This document shows, piece after piece, positions 25,094 through 35,011 of a stretch of DNA of 64,000 nucleotides. Both the position numbers and the translations under genes were made by a program. The notes under the pieces are model-generated. The model did no database searches, was not told the DNA's origin, and saw nothing but the letters and a program-made list of their open reading frames with translations. Each line of letters begins with the position of its first letter. Position 1 is the stretch's first letter. Origin of the DNA: Osedax fenrisi (taxonomy: Eukaryota > Annelida > Polychaeta > Sabellida > Siboglinidae); contig OZ025239.1 of the NCBI GenBank assembly GCA_964019155.1, positions 104,937,112-105,001,111 on the forward strand, given 5' to 3'.

Positions 25094-27925
25094 CTAAATA
25101 TATACTCTCCCAATAACTACTCCTTTCTACTCCTCAATGCGAGATCAGTCAGGAATAAAGTAGATTTAATCACTCAATTAATCATTGACTCTAATTGCTC
25201 CATATCGGCTATCACCGAGACTTGGCTTACAAATGATGACTCTGCTTTAGCATCTCAATTAACTCCCAATGGCTTCACATTACTACTCGCTAACAGACCC
25301 ACACCTAACCGTGGTGGTGGTCTTGCCCTGTTGTTCTCCACTGAGCTCAAACTTATTTCCTCTTCCACCCCTAATTTCTCCTCTTGTGAAATGCTGATAT
25401 GTGACATTCAGTTCCCCTCCCTATTTACCATTGTGTTTATAATCATCTATCGCCCACCATCATCCAGCATTCGGTCTTTCCTTAATGATCTCTCTACCAT
25501 TTTAGAATCCATATCTTCTTATAACACAATTATTCTTGGTGACTTTAATATTCAAGTGAATACTGATAATCATGCTTCCCTTTCTCTTAAGAAACTTATT
25601 TTTGAGCACTCCTTAACACAACACATTCATTTCCCAACTATATCTAATGGTAACATCATTGATCTTGTTTTATCTCCATCTGACTCCAATTTAATTTCCT
25701 CTCCCACCCAAAGCACTCTAATCTCTGATCACTTCGCTATCCTATTTGATTTACAGTTATCAGTAGTGCACAATACTCGACCTCTAAGATACTTTCGAAA
25801 CATCTCCTCTATAAATCAACCCTTGTTTGTTAACTCCGTGTTTGATCATATGAAAAATATTACATCTCCGCTCTCTGATCCTGACACTCTCTTTGACGCC
25901 TTCAACACGGCGCTATCTAATTCTCTTGACTTTTATGCTCCCTCAACTACTCTTACCCACCGTAATCATCCCAAATCCCCCTGGTTTAACACTGAACTCA
26001 CCAATATGAGAAAGTCACTTCGTCGTCTACAGTCCATTTATGCTTCTACTAAAATGAACTCAGACCTGTGTTCCTTTAAAGTATGTCGCTCATTATACAG
26101 GAAAAAACTCCTATCCACTAAATCATCATACTTTACTAACTTGCTTTGTAAATATGGCACCTCATCTAAGCAAGCCTACAACCTATCATTCACCTTAGTA
26201 GGTAAATCAAAACCCAGGCACCTTCCTGACCAACCGGATACAGTCCTCTGCTCCTCCTTTGCTAATTTGTTCCAGAATAAAGTATCGAACATCATAGCTG
26301 CTCTCCCCAATGTGGATGTTGATATCCTCACTCTCAACTCATATTCACTAGCTTCCCATAATCACTGGTCCTCCTTCACTCTCCCTACTCGTCCATATGT
26401 GCTCTCTCTAATGGCATCCCTAAAATCCAATTCCCCACTGGACCCTATTCCCCTTACTTTACTTCGTACCCTTTCGCCATTGCTAATTGAACCCATAACA
26501 ATGATCATTCATGCGTCCCTTATTACATCGATCGTACCAAAGTCTATGAAACGCTCATATATCACCCCAATTATAAAAAAAACTACCCTTAGCCACTCGA
26601 ACCTGTCGAGCTATCGACCCATCTCCCAGCTTTCATCAATCTCTAAGACCTTAGAGCGAATTGTATCTGCTCAACTTATTCACTATATCACTACCAATTC
26701 AATTATTGATAAGTTTCAAAGTGCTTACTTACCCCATCGGAGCACTGAATCAGCACTGAATCTTATCATTAATGATCTACTAATATCCCTTGACAACAAA
26801 ACCCCGTGCTACCTTGTGTTACTTGACCTGACCAGTGCCTTTGACACTCTAAACCATGACATTCTTTCTTTACGACTCAATGAAATCGGTATTCATGGTC
26901 AAGTACACAGCTGGTTTATGTCATTCTTTTCCTTAAGGTCCTCTTCAGTTAAAATTAACTCATCCTTCTCTACCCCGTTTATCAGCACTCATGGTGTTCC
27001 ACAAGGCTCCGTGCTTGGTCCTTTACTTTTTATTATTTATATTTTACCCATACAATCCATATTTCGTAAATATCCTTACATCCACTACCATCTCTTTGCA
27101 GATGATCTACAAATTTATACTTCTTTTCCCATTTCCTGTGACTCCAACTCAATTCAACTGTCTATTTTTAACTGCCTCACAGAACTTACTGACTGGTTCT
27201 CCCATAATTCCCTATCACTTAACATGACCAAAACTGACACCATAATTATCTCCAGACCTACCTACCCCCTAATCATCACCCACCCCTTTCTACTAGCCCT
27301 CCCTACATCACAATCCATAACAACTCTTGGTTTCACCATCAACTCCCACCTAGATTACTCTGACCACATATCTATAATGATTCGCAATGCCAACTATTTT
27401 CTTTACAATATTAGAAAATCACGTAATAAATTGACTTTTTCAATGACTAAAAGTCTAATACACTCGCTAGTCTTCAGTAGACTCATATACTGCTGCTCAC
27501 TTCTATGCAATCTACCCCTAAAGCTTATGCTTAAACTTGAGAAGATACAACGACGTGCTATACGCACCCTATATAAACTGAAGTTCTCTTCAATAGTATC
27601 AATATCGACTCTAATGCGATCACTCGGCTGGCTTAAGTTTAGATATCTCTGCAGGTACAGACTACTATGCATCACCCATAAGGTGATACATCTTAGATCT
27701 CCCGAGTACCTAGCTGACTTGATCAGTATGCATACCCTTAGTCGAGCTAGCAGGAAATGTCACACGATGAAAATTGTGCAACGCTCGACTATCTCTGCTC
27801 ACTCTGAATCTGCTTTCTCTGTGGTAGCTCCAAAATACTGGAATTCTCTACCATATGACATTAGGTGTTTGAAATCCTTGTCACTATTTAAATGTAAACT
27901 CTCCACGCACCTATTAACATTGTAA
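25094..27925 (+). CDS. LINE ORF2: AP endonuclease and reverse transcriptase
   Basis: 943 open codons, no frameshift, stop TAA at 27923-27925. It nicks the target DNA and copies the element RNA at the nick. Counting from the first codon after the ORF1 stop, the APE-type endonuclease core shows L-N-A-R-S (Asn15), T-E-T-W (Glu42), L-G-D-F-N (Asp150) and S-D-H (Asp212, His213). The reverse transcriptase shows S-Y-R-P-I-S, motif A L-L-D-L-T-S-A-F-D (Asp578), motif B G-V-P-Q-G-S-V-L-G-P, and motif C F-A-D-D (Asp670, Asp671). A C-terminal region of the usual length follows. The first in-frame ATG is codon 100 (25391), beyond two endonuclease motifs, so a normal ATG start would give a broken endonuclease. 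All catalytic residues are intact. Confidence 0.95.
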   Translation, partial: LNIYSPNNYSFLLLNARSVRNKVDLITQLIIDSNCSISAITETWLTNDDSALASQLTPNGFTLLLANRPTPNRGGGLALLFSTELKLISSSTPNFSSCEMLICDIQFPSLFTIVFIIIYRPPSSSIRSFLNDLSTILESISSYNTIILGDFNIQVNTDNHASLSLKKLIFEHSLTQHIHFPTISNGNIIDLVLSPSDSNLISSPTQSTLISDHFAILFDLQLSVVHNTRPLRYFRNISSINQPLFVNSVFDHMKNITSPLSDPDTLFDAFNTALSNSLDFYAPSTTLTHRNHPKSPWFNTELTNMRKSLRRLQSIYASTKMNSDLCSFKVCRSLYRKKLLSTKSSYFTNLLCKYGTSSKQAYNLSFTLVGKSKPRHLPDQPDTVLCSSFANLFQNKVSNIIAALPNVDVDILTLNSYSLASHNHWSSFTLPTRPYVLSLMASLKSNSPLDPIPLTLLRTLSPLLIEPITMIIHASLITSIVPKSMKRSYITPIIKKTTLSHSNLSSYRPISQLSSISKTLERIVSAQLIHYITTNSIIDKFQSAYLPHRSTESALNLIINDLLISLDNKTPCYLVLLDLTSAFDTLNHDILSLRLNEIGIHGQVHSWFMSFFSLRSSSVKINSSFSTPFISTHGVPQGSVLGPLLFIIYILPIQSIFRKYPYIHYHLFADDLQIYTSFPISCDSNSIQLSIFNCLTELTDWFSHNSLSLNMTKTDTIIISRPTYPLIITHPFLLALPTSQSITTLGFTINSHLDYSDHISIMIRNANYFLYNIRKSRNKLTFSMTKSLIHSLVFSRLIYCCSLLCNLPLKLMLKLEKIQRRAIRTLYKLKFSSIVSISTLMRSLGWLKFRYLCRYRLLCITHKVIHLRSPEYLADLISMHTLSRASRKCHTMKIVQRSTISAHSESAFSVVAPKYWNSLPYDIRCLKSLSLFKCKLSTHLLTL

Positions 27926-28021
27926 CCTACCCTCCCTTTTCCATTATTTTTATTGTACTTTATTTATTTTATTTTTGTTTCCTTCTCATGACGCCCATAA
28001 CCACCACGTGATTTTGTAGTC

Positions 28022-28027
28022 AATAAA
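28022..28027 (+). terminator. LINE polyadenylation signal
   Basis: AATAAA about 100 bp after the ORF2 stop and about 30 bp before the A-rich end. Confidence 0.6.
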
Positions 28028-28057
28028 ATATTTTAAAATAAAAATAAAAAATAAATA

Positions 28058-28616
28058 ATACGGTAATTGTTAAATATCAAATGATGCTATTCTCAGGCAA
28101 TATATTCGATGAGGAATGTAGAATCTGATAAAGTTGAGGGAATGATAAGGGGTGATGACCGGATGATAAGGGGGTGCATAGGAAGTAATGGTTACTAGAG
28201 CACTTCATTTATGTGGTAATGTATACGGTAATGTATGTGGTAATGTATCTCTGAAATGTGTCTCTAGAGAGTTTTATAAACAATATTTTATAGTCGCAAT
28301 TTATATGTAATTATTTAATTTGTTTATTTTAATAAATCGTGGTAAATCTATAAAAACGGTTGATTATATGCGTGTAAATATTAATATTAGGGAGGGAGGG
28401 AGGGAGTGTTCGGTTTGATATTACAATACACATGATGAAGTTGATTAAGTACGTATCCACTAGTTACTATGTGATTATGGAGCAGTAATCATTACGGAGC
28501 GGCAGCGATGATGCCGTTAATATAAAAGTAATAAATACCACACATTTCTATATTGATATTTTACTAAATAAATGTGGGCCAATAAGCGCATATAGTGCTA
28601 CCTATAGCTGACAGTA
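28058..28616. other. Non-coding DNA
   Basis: Short G-rich runs (GGGAGGGAGGGAGGGAG near 28390) that could form a quadruplex. No gene recognised. Confidence 0.4.
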
Positions 28617-29001
28617 TACCTATAACACTTACACAATATCGTGTAATTAGATTTTGTACACAAAAACGAACAGCGCCACTTATATGTATTCAATTTTAGG
28701 AACTATGCGTTGTTTATAACGTGCATTGGTATCAAACTATACACTTTTAAAATATAAAATATTATGCTTTAAATTATTATTTATACGATGAAAACTAAGT
28801 GTTCATTACTAATATATAACAAAGCGATATGATATGTTGGTTTTAAATACTATACATATCAATGCGGAGAGTAAAAGCATTGTTGTATAGAAACTGAACC
28901 AACTTAAATCTTTATTTCGATACCACTGCTAGCGGCGGGATGCATGAATATTAATCACATTGCATAGATAGGCTGTGTTAGGGTGTGTTATATCTTTGCT
29001 A
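28617..29001. mobile_element. Hairpin-ended TIR family, copy B, lacking both terminal hairpins
   Basis: The interior matches 2820-3230, including CTATAACACTTAC, GGAACTATGCGTTGTTTATA and GAAAACTAAGTGTTCATTAC. The left break is just inside the terminal hairpin. The right break is after TATCTTTGCT, in the middle of the hairpin. Both cleavage-proximal ends are gone, so this copy should be immobile. Confidence 0.75.
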
Positions 29002-29009
29002 TCACCCAC

Positions 29010-29420
29010 CTACCACGCTCAACAGAATTATGATATCGGTGTCGTGGTTAAATAAGCATATACAGCTGCCTTTAGAGCCACCCACAGCTGCCTATAACGT
29101 TACTAAAGCTACCTATAGCGCCATCAAGGCTACCTATAACGCCACTAAAGCTACCTATAGCGCCACCTACCACGCTCAACAGCATGATGATATCGGTGTC
29201 GTGGTGTAGCTGATGTTTCTCGTCGCGTAATCGTCTCACGAGGCGCTGCGTCACAAACGCAACGATCGCGGAATCCGTCCGTCCGTCCACCAGTATGTAG
29301 ACTGCGATGTTACTGTGGGAGGTTACGTGTGTGTGTGGGGGCGTGGCTAGTGTGGGGCGTGGCTAGAGCAACGATAGTAGAGTGTGGAGGTATGCTGTAG
29401 AGGTATGCGTCGATTACTGA
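29010..29420. other. CpG-richer island with duplicated segments and GGGCGTGGC boxes
   Basis: ACCACGCTCAACAG plus GATATCGGTGTCGTGG occurs twice (about 29015 and 29170), flanking three or four imperfect 24-bp units of the form GCTACCTATAACGCCACTAA. Two GGGCGTGGC boxes (Sp/KLF-type) lie at about 29338 and 29354. A 72-codon minus-strand frame begins at 29290 with no recognised family and partly consists of the repeats. A promoter is possible but unproven. Confidence 0.35.
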
Positions 29421-29604
29421 GTGCAGGTGAATACTATAACTTAACGCGATAAGAATATATTATATGTTCGATATATCGAAATACTGAAATGAATTATGAA
29501 AACATTCGTGAGATTCGGGATTCAACGAAATCGCGCGATCTCTCAAAATTAAATATGTTATCACGTAATAGAACTAATCGAGTACAATGAATCATACTAA
29601 CTAC

Positions 29605-29759
29605 TAGGAGCACTGCAACAGGGGGGGCGGGGGGGATATGTCCCCCCCACTTTAAAATCTAGGGGGACCTCCTATGTATTGGTCCCCCCCACTTTTACCA
29701 CAAAATAGATTTAGATTGGTTGTTCCCCCTACATACACACCATCGTTCCAGCGCCCCTA
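29605..29759. mobile_element. 155-bp hAT-type MITE
   Basis: The TIR is TAGGAGCACTGCAAC on the left and TAGGGGCGCTGGAAC on the right read inward (12 of 15 identical). A perfect 8-bp duplication CTAACTAC is present at 29597-29604 and 29760-29767. An 8-bp duplication with this terminus style is typical of hAT transposons. The interior contains facing G7 and C7 runs (29631-29650), which form a strong hairpin, and further G5 and C7-C8 runs. Confidence 0.85.
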
Positions 29760-29839
29760 CTAACTACGTGATCACGCTGACTCTCGCATATAAACGTGAT
29801 GACTACTTATTAGTTAACTGACCTATGAACTAAGCTGAC

Positions 29840-30000
29840 CAGTCGACACGCTTGAGCGCCCTCAACGTAATAGCCGCTGTTTGTCGGCGCCATCTCGGCG
29901 TTACGCACCTCCTTCCGTTGCGCGTCTCGTTGCACGTCTTGCTGCACATCTTGCTGCGTGATTAGGCGATGGTTAACGCGAGAAGAGTTATTAAGCTATG
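29840..30000. other. CpG-richer patch with GTTGCRCGTCTTGCT repeats
   Basis: About three 15-bp units near 29918-29960. On the minus strand, TCACGCAG then an open frame and GGAGGTGCGT would suit an internal exon, but no family was recognised. Confidence 0.25.
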
Positions 30001-30849
30001 GGATAATATAGAGCTGCCGTAATGTCATATTGAGAATTACTGGCAGTTTGATACATATCGTATACTTATCCTATTGAGGGAGAAAAAAGAAGATAAAAAT
30101 TTACTTCGCGCAATAAACGACTATTCTATTCTATCCTATACTTATTTATTAAGTCTAAATTATCTTTAACATACCCGGTACGGATTACCTCGTAATTAAC
30201 GTGTACGCACATTTAGTGAAACGAAGATAACGAAAGTGATCTTTAGGGTCAGTTCGTAATAGATCGTTACCTCGCGATTGCATAACATCGCTATAGCTAA
30301 TGTTTATTCTAAATATATGAACTGTAGGATAGTAATGTTACGTCACTAACCGCAGTAACTAGTGTGGGTGAATCCATTTGAATCTGTTGTATAGTTAGGT
30401 ATGTATTTAGATGTAAACTAGTTATATAATATATATATGTATATATATTCTCATTCAAATATTGAATATTAGATAAGGGTAAATATGAGATTTCATAAAT
30501 CTCACATCACTTACTTATAGTAATATTAGTTATAATAATATGCGCATATGAAATTAATGATATGTGCAATATAATAATAATGAAAAATAATTATTAATCA
30601 TATTTATAGAATATACGTATGTAATTCAATACATCTTTAAGATGATATTAACACTTCCTGTTGAGAGTTTCCGTAAATTTGAAAATGAAACTCATAGTAT
30701 GAATCGTAAGTAAATTAAGAAATTTGAGATACAAGTATAGATAAGTATTTCTTAAATATATTAAATATAAAATATCATATTTGATTATGTTTTGGTAAAA
30801 ATATCATATTTTATTATGTTTTGGTAAAAACTTAATCATTATCATTATT
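30001..30849. other. AT-rich non-coding DNA
   Basis: TTCGCGCAATAAACGAC followed by ATTCTATTCTATCC near 30095-30130 looks like a retroelement 3' tail. Otherwise nothing recognised. Confidence 0.35.
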
Positions 30850-30873
30850 TATATACGTATAGTTACATTATAT

Positions 30874-30915
<42 letters not shown>

Positions 30916-30932
30916 GTAACTATACGTATATA
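30850..30932. repeat. 83-bp near-perfect palindrome
   Basis: TATATACGTATAGTTACATT at the left and its exact complement at the right, joined by an AT tract. Confidence 0.85.
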
Positions 30933-31680
30933 ACTTGATATATTTATTTATATGTCTTTAATATTTAATTTATAATTTCTTTAATATTATAATAATATGA
31001 TTACATATAAACGAAATACGTAATACTTTAAAATAAAATGTATCAATCAACATTTTATAATTATTAAGATAGAATTTATATTTGCACACAACTCTCACAC
31101 TTTTTGGACACTTAAATATGTCCACATAATACAATATCACTATTACTATCGATCATTATAATATTAATACAATTAATTTGTATGTTTAAATCATCCCTAA
31201 ATGAATCTTAACATTACAAAAATAGTAATTAAATATTATTTAAAATAATCATGATAATTATTATAATATCTAAGAAATATATTAAAGGGTTAATAATTAA
31301 TTAACAAATATTTTAAGAGTATTCCTTTATGAAATGAATAATACATACACACATATAAGTGTGTACATAGAAGTATATACACTATAATAATTATGTAATA
31401 ATTAAATTATTAATTATAATTTTCAAATTAATTTTACTAAATAACCTATTTCTCACTCATACTATGTATATATTCTAAGTAATGAATAATATTGTATAAA
31501 TTTAATAAAATTACTACTAATTAGTTATACTTAAAAAAATTATATATTTATATTTAGTTATAAATAAGCATAAAAATGTATATATAAATTCAAATAAATA
31601 AATTCATGAGATAACAATATCTATTATCTTTATTTACAAGTAAATAATTCTCTAATCTTTGATAAATATATAATAGGATT
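30933..31680. other. AT-rich non-coding DNA
   Basis: No gene, repeat unit or transposon end recognised. Confidence 0.4.
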
Positions 31681-31683
31681 ATA

Positions 31684-31782
31684 TCAAGACCTTCTACAAC
31701 CAACGAGGTTGTATGAGTTATTGATTATATAATATATATAGACAACACCTCTTATAACCTCGAGGTTATAGAAGGTCTTAAT
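31684..31782. repeat. Inverted pair of TATAACCTCGAGGTTATA-type palindromes
   Basis: Left unit AAGACCTTCTACAACC...GAGGTTGTATGAG is diverged. The right unit contains CTTATAACCTCGAGGTTATA then GAAGGTCTTAA. A third unit with the same 18-bp core lies at 33838-33876 and a half unit near 33173-33196. Confidence 0.7.
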
Positions 31783-32605
31783 ATAGATCCCTAGATGGAA
31801 CCATATATGTATAGAAGTCTTCTATTAATATTCGAAATATATAAAATGGAAAGTGTTAGTTTCCTGCGATAAGGACATCCCTTAAATATATGTCAATAAT
31901 GTTACCATATAAATATTTCTACATTTTGTTTATCAACATCATCCATAACTGGTTATCTACCTATTTATTGGTATTCAAACCGTTGAGAACATAGCATACT
32001 TTCTTCAATCTTCCCCTAAGTTGCTACATCCTCAAACCACCGCCAACTAATTGATCGATGTTCGTATTTTTACAATATATAGTCGAAAGTATAAAGTTGA
32101 AATAGTTGGCAACGATAATATACGTTATTGTAAATTCTTGAAGTGGCGAAATAATATAAATAGTAATATATTTGTTATAAAAAGATACCAATATATTTAC
32201 ATACTACCATCGTATAGCAGTGGTTTCAATTTATTTATTTATGCTTGTTTGACATTTTTCGGAATTTTATGATACTGTTAAAATAAACTGTACATAAACT
32301 TCATAAACCATTTCTAAAAGAATTCCAATGGCTGGATGGGAAGGTTGTCAGCTATTAGGTTTTTTTGTGAGTATCACAGTGGTTGTAATATATGCCGATA
32401 GATTTAGTTATAATATATGATCGTGTTCATCTTGATATTTCATTGACATGTTACTTGATATACTATAATTAGTATACTTGCTCCATCATACTATAGTAGG
32501 TTAACTAGTAATTACTCTTAAATTTCATATTGGAAATCAAAGCGTTTTTTAGAAAATCTTGAAATATAACTTATATTTACAAGCTTGTAACTGTATTAAT
32601 ATTAT

Positions 32606-33065
32606 CGAAGATTTTCCGAAGGAAAGATATGTCACTCTAATATGAATTTGTTAAATTAATTAGATTGTTAGTTTATATTTGTTTACATGTCAACTTGAAG
32701 AATATATGACTATTATAAATGAAAAGATGTGTATATTTTTGAATACAATTAAATATTTAATTTATAGTGTTGTTTTAAGAATATAATATTGTTTTATAAT
32801 TAGAACCATTTTTCTTAAAATATACAGCCATATTCGATAAATATAATAAATTAATAGATCCATTTTAAAGGTAAAACTATACATATTTTGTAACATTCTA
32901 AAGAATTATGTTACTCTAACAATTCGCTATTTCAATTATTTAAAATGATAGAATAGCCACCTATATTTCAAACTATTCAGAATTAAAATTTGTGCACGTA
33001 AATAGATACAATTATATCTATTTACTTTCACTTAAGTGACATATCCTTGCTTCGCAAAATCATTG
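32606..33065. mobile_element. Hairpin-ended TIR element, copy C
   Basis: The left end is CGAAGATTTTCCGAAGGAAA. The right end read inward is CAATGATTTTGCGAAGCAAG, and both continue GATATGTCACT. A perfect 7-bp duplication ATATTAT flanks it (32599-32605 and 33066-33072). The interior is unlike copies A and B, so this is a separate subfamily, yet CCGAAGG on the left and GCGAAGC on the right are both kept. Confidence 0.82.
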
Positions 33066-33365
33066 ATATTATATAGACCAATACAAATGTTATAAACCTT
33101 AGTTTTCATCGATAAAGTGAATACATATACTATGCAGTCCATCACCGTTCAAATCTTGAATTCCATCACAGGTTATAGGAGGTATTGATAATAGTAGGTA
33201 TATATATAATCCTATATCGATTAAGTTAACGTTTCGAATCATTTTTTTAAGAATTGCATTGTAAAATAACTTCTAAATGAAATGTTATATATCTCCACTA
33301 TTAGTGGACCACCAGTTCAAATGTATGGTACTTCGCGATTCATTTCAGTATATGTATATATACTA

Positions 33366-33663
33366 GTTATTGTTATTGTTATTTTTATTTGGTGGAGTCC
33401 TTTCATCCCATCCAGGAACTTAGATGAAGTTTTCACTTATAACCATATATGGCTCTAATGTCCCTTCGAAGCCGCTCTCATGTTAAGGCATCCATGGTTT
33501 TAACGAGAGCCGATCATTTATTTATACACAATTATATAAGATCACTTCTAAATAATATTTTAAGATCCATTTTATAAAATTAATTAATGGTCCGGACGAG
33601 GGTCGAACCCGTATCCTACTGCTTGTGTGTCTGACGCCTTAGCCACTGAGCCACACAGGCAGT
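33366..33663 (-). mobile_element. tRNA-derived SINE, nearly complete
   Basis: Read on the minus strand it begins with a tRNA-like head with an A box (TGGCTCAGTGGCTAAGG) and a B box (GGGTTCGACCC), the RNA polymerase III internal promoter. An about 200-bp body follows (with TTAGAAGTGATCTTATATAA and CCATATATGGTTATAAGTG), ending in GACTCCACCAAATAAAAATA and an AACAAT repeat tail. It is mobilised in trans by LINE enzymes. The 3' end does not obviously match the LINE at 28 kb. Other copies: 12070, 19170, 44923, 59312. Confidence 0.85.
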
Positions 33664-33837
33664 TCAGTGGCTAAGGCGTAGTATAAGTGAATTTCATATA
33701 ATACGTCATTTATGTAATTCTATAAATGTTGTCCTCTAAAAACTATATTTTATTATAATAATAATTTCAATTAGGTGAAATTGCAAATAATTCTTAACAG
33801 CTTTTATATTTTGTTGTTTATTTAGTTGATTACAATC

Positions 33838-33876
33838 AATACCTCATATAACCTCGAGGTTATAGGAGGTCTTAAG
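33838..33876. repeat. TATAACCTCGAGGTTATA palindromic unit
   Basis: A perfect 18-bp core with imperfect extension (CCTCAT to the left, GGAGGT to the right) and AATAC / GTCTT outer parts. Confidence 0.7.
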
Positions 33877-34365
33877 ACCAACAATTGTTACAATACAACA
33901 TTGACGTTTTAGATAAGGACATATATCTACTACACGTATACACATTTTATTTAGAATATGCTCTGAACTTTTCCAAAGCCTCTCTTTATAAAATAATTTT
34001 AGAAAAACTTTAAATATAATAGCTTCTTTATTTGCATTACTTATTTTATCAGACTGGTATCATGTTTTGAACAATAGAATATGCTATAATATTATAATAA
34101 TATATAAAAGGATATTATTTAAAACTATGTTATTGACAATTTAATTTATTATTTTAATAAATATGAGATGAGTATCAGAATGATAATGCTAGTTTGGCAA
34201 AAGAAATAGAGTTTGGAAATAAATCCATTAATCTTTAGATTTTAAATTTAATTGTAATTTTTCAGAATTTTATAATTATAAATAATAATAAATTATTAAC
34301 ATCTTCAGCGAGTACTAATTTTTATATTTTAAATGATGGACGTTAATCCCTTTGCCTCACCTATC

Positions 34366-34532
34366 TGTACATCATATGTTTGGGGAGAGCTTCCCCAACT
34401 TCAGGGTTCCGACTACCCTATATATATAGGGAAAATATATAATAAATGTTTCAAATTTAAATAAGGACATCACTTGTCCTTATTTATACAATGATTATAG
34501 ACTAAAATTAAAATTGTATATCCTGTATAAAT
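34366..34532 (+). promoter_or_regulatory. Probable SRP19 promoter and 5' UTR region
   Basis: Upstream of the SRP19 ATG. It contains GGGGAGAGCTTCCCC, a TATATATATA stretch inside CCCTATATATATAGGG (about 34413-34430), and a perfect 11-bp stem with 5-base loop (34459-34469 with 34475-34485, stem AAATAAGGACA). The hairpin is about 47 bp before the start codon. No experimental start site can be inferred. Confidence 0.3.
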
Positions 34533-34959
34533 ATGGCGTCAGCAAGATTGTTGCCTCCAGCTGCTAGAAGTTGGAACCCCAGCTTTAAGCATACAGATAG
34601 AGAAAGGTACTATTAAAATATATAACATATATTTTCAAAATAACATATGTTTGTATCTATAAATCTAAAAATTATAAGATATTCATAGTATAAATAATTA
34701 TTAAATTTTATTTGAATAACATTTTTATTTAATAATTTTAAATATTATAAAATCAGATAAAAGTGTATTATTGGTACACTTTTATTTAAATAAATATACT
34801 AATTTATGTAATTTATTAATTATATGAATACATTAAATTATATTTATATTAAAATATAACTAGTTTAATAAAGGTAACCTTTTAATTTCATCCTTACCGA
34901 ATTAAGCCGTAACTATTTTTGACAGATTTAAGTTATATTTAATACTTGTTATCGTATAA

Positions 34960-35011
<52 letters not shown>

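Larger units (their letters stand above)
24400..28057 (+). mobile_element. Non-LTR retrotransposon (LINE, CR1/L2/Rex-like), 5'-truncated
   Basis: The sequence changes abruptly from AT-rich host DNA to C-rich coding DNA around 24400. It carries the C-terminal 227 codons of ORF1, a single TGA, an intact ORF2 with APE endonuclease and reverse transcriptase, a short 3' UTR with AATAAA at 28022, and an A-rich tail of AAAATA-type repeats. In-frame TAA at 24389 lies in host DNA, so the 5' end is truncated, as is usual for target-primed integration. No target duplication could be fixed with confidence. The uninterrupted ORF2 suggests recent insertion. Clade placement rests on RT motif style and is inference. 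Confidence 0.9.

Noticed and set aside
25331..25333. ORF2 start at the TTG here
   Set aside because: The frame is open back to 25094 and includes the endonuclease Asn and Glu motifs, so this is not the N-terminus.
26991..27227. Extra ORF inside the LINE
   Set aside because: Shadow frame of the reverse transcriptase region.
33590..33663. Stand-alone tRNA gene
   Set aside because: A and B boxes are present, but the block is the head of a SINE with an AACAAT tail and several relatives in the window; the acceptor stem does not pair well.
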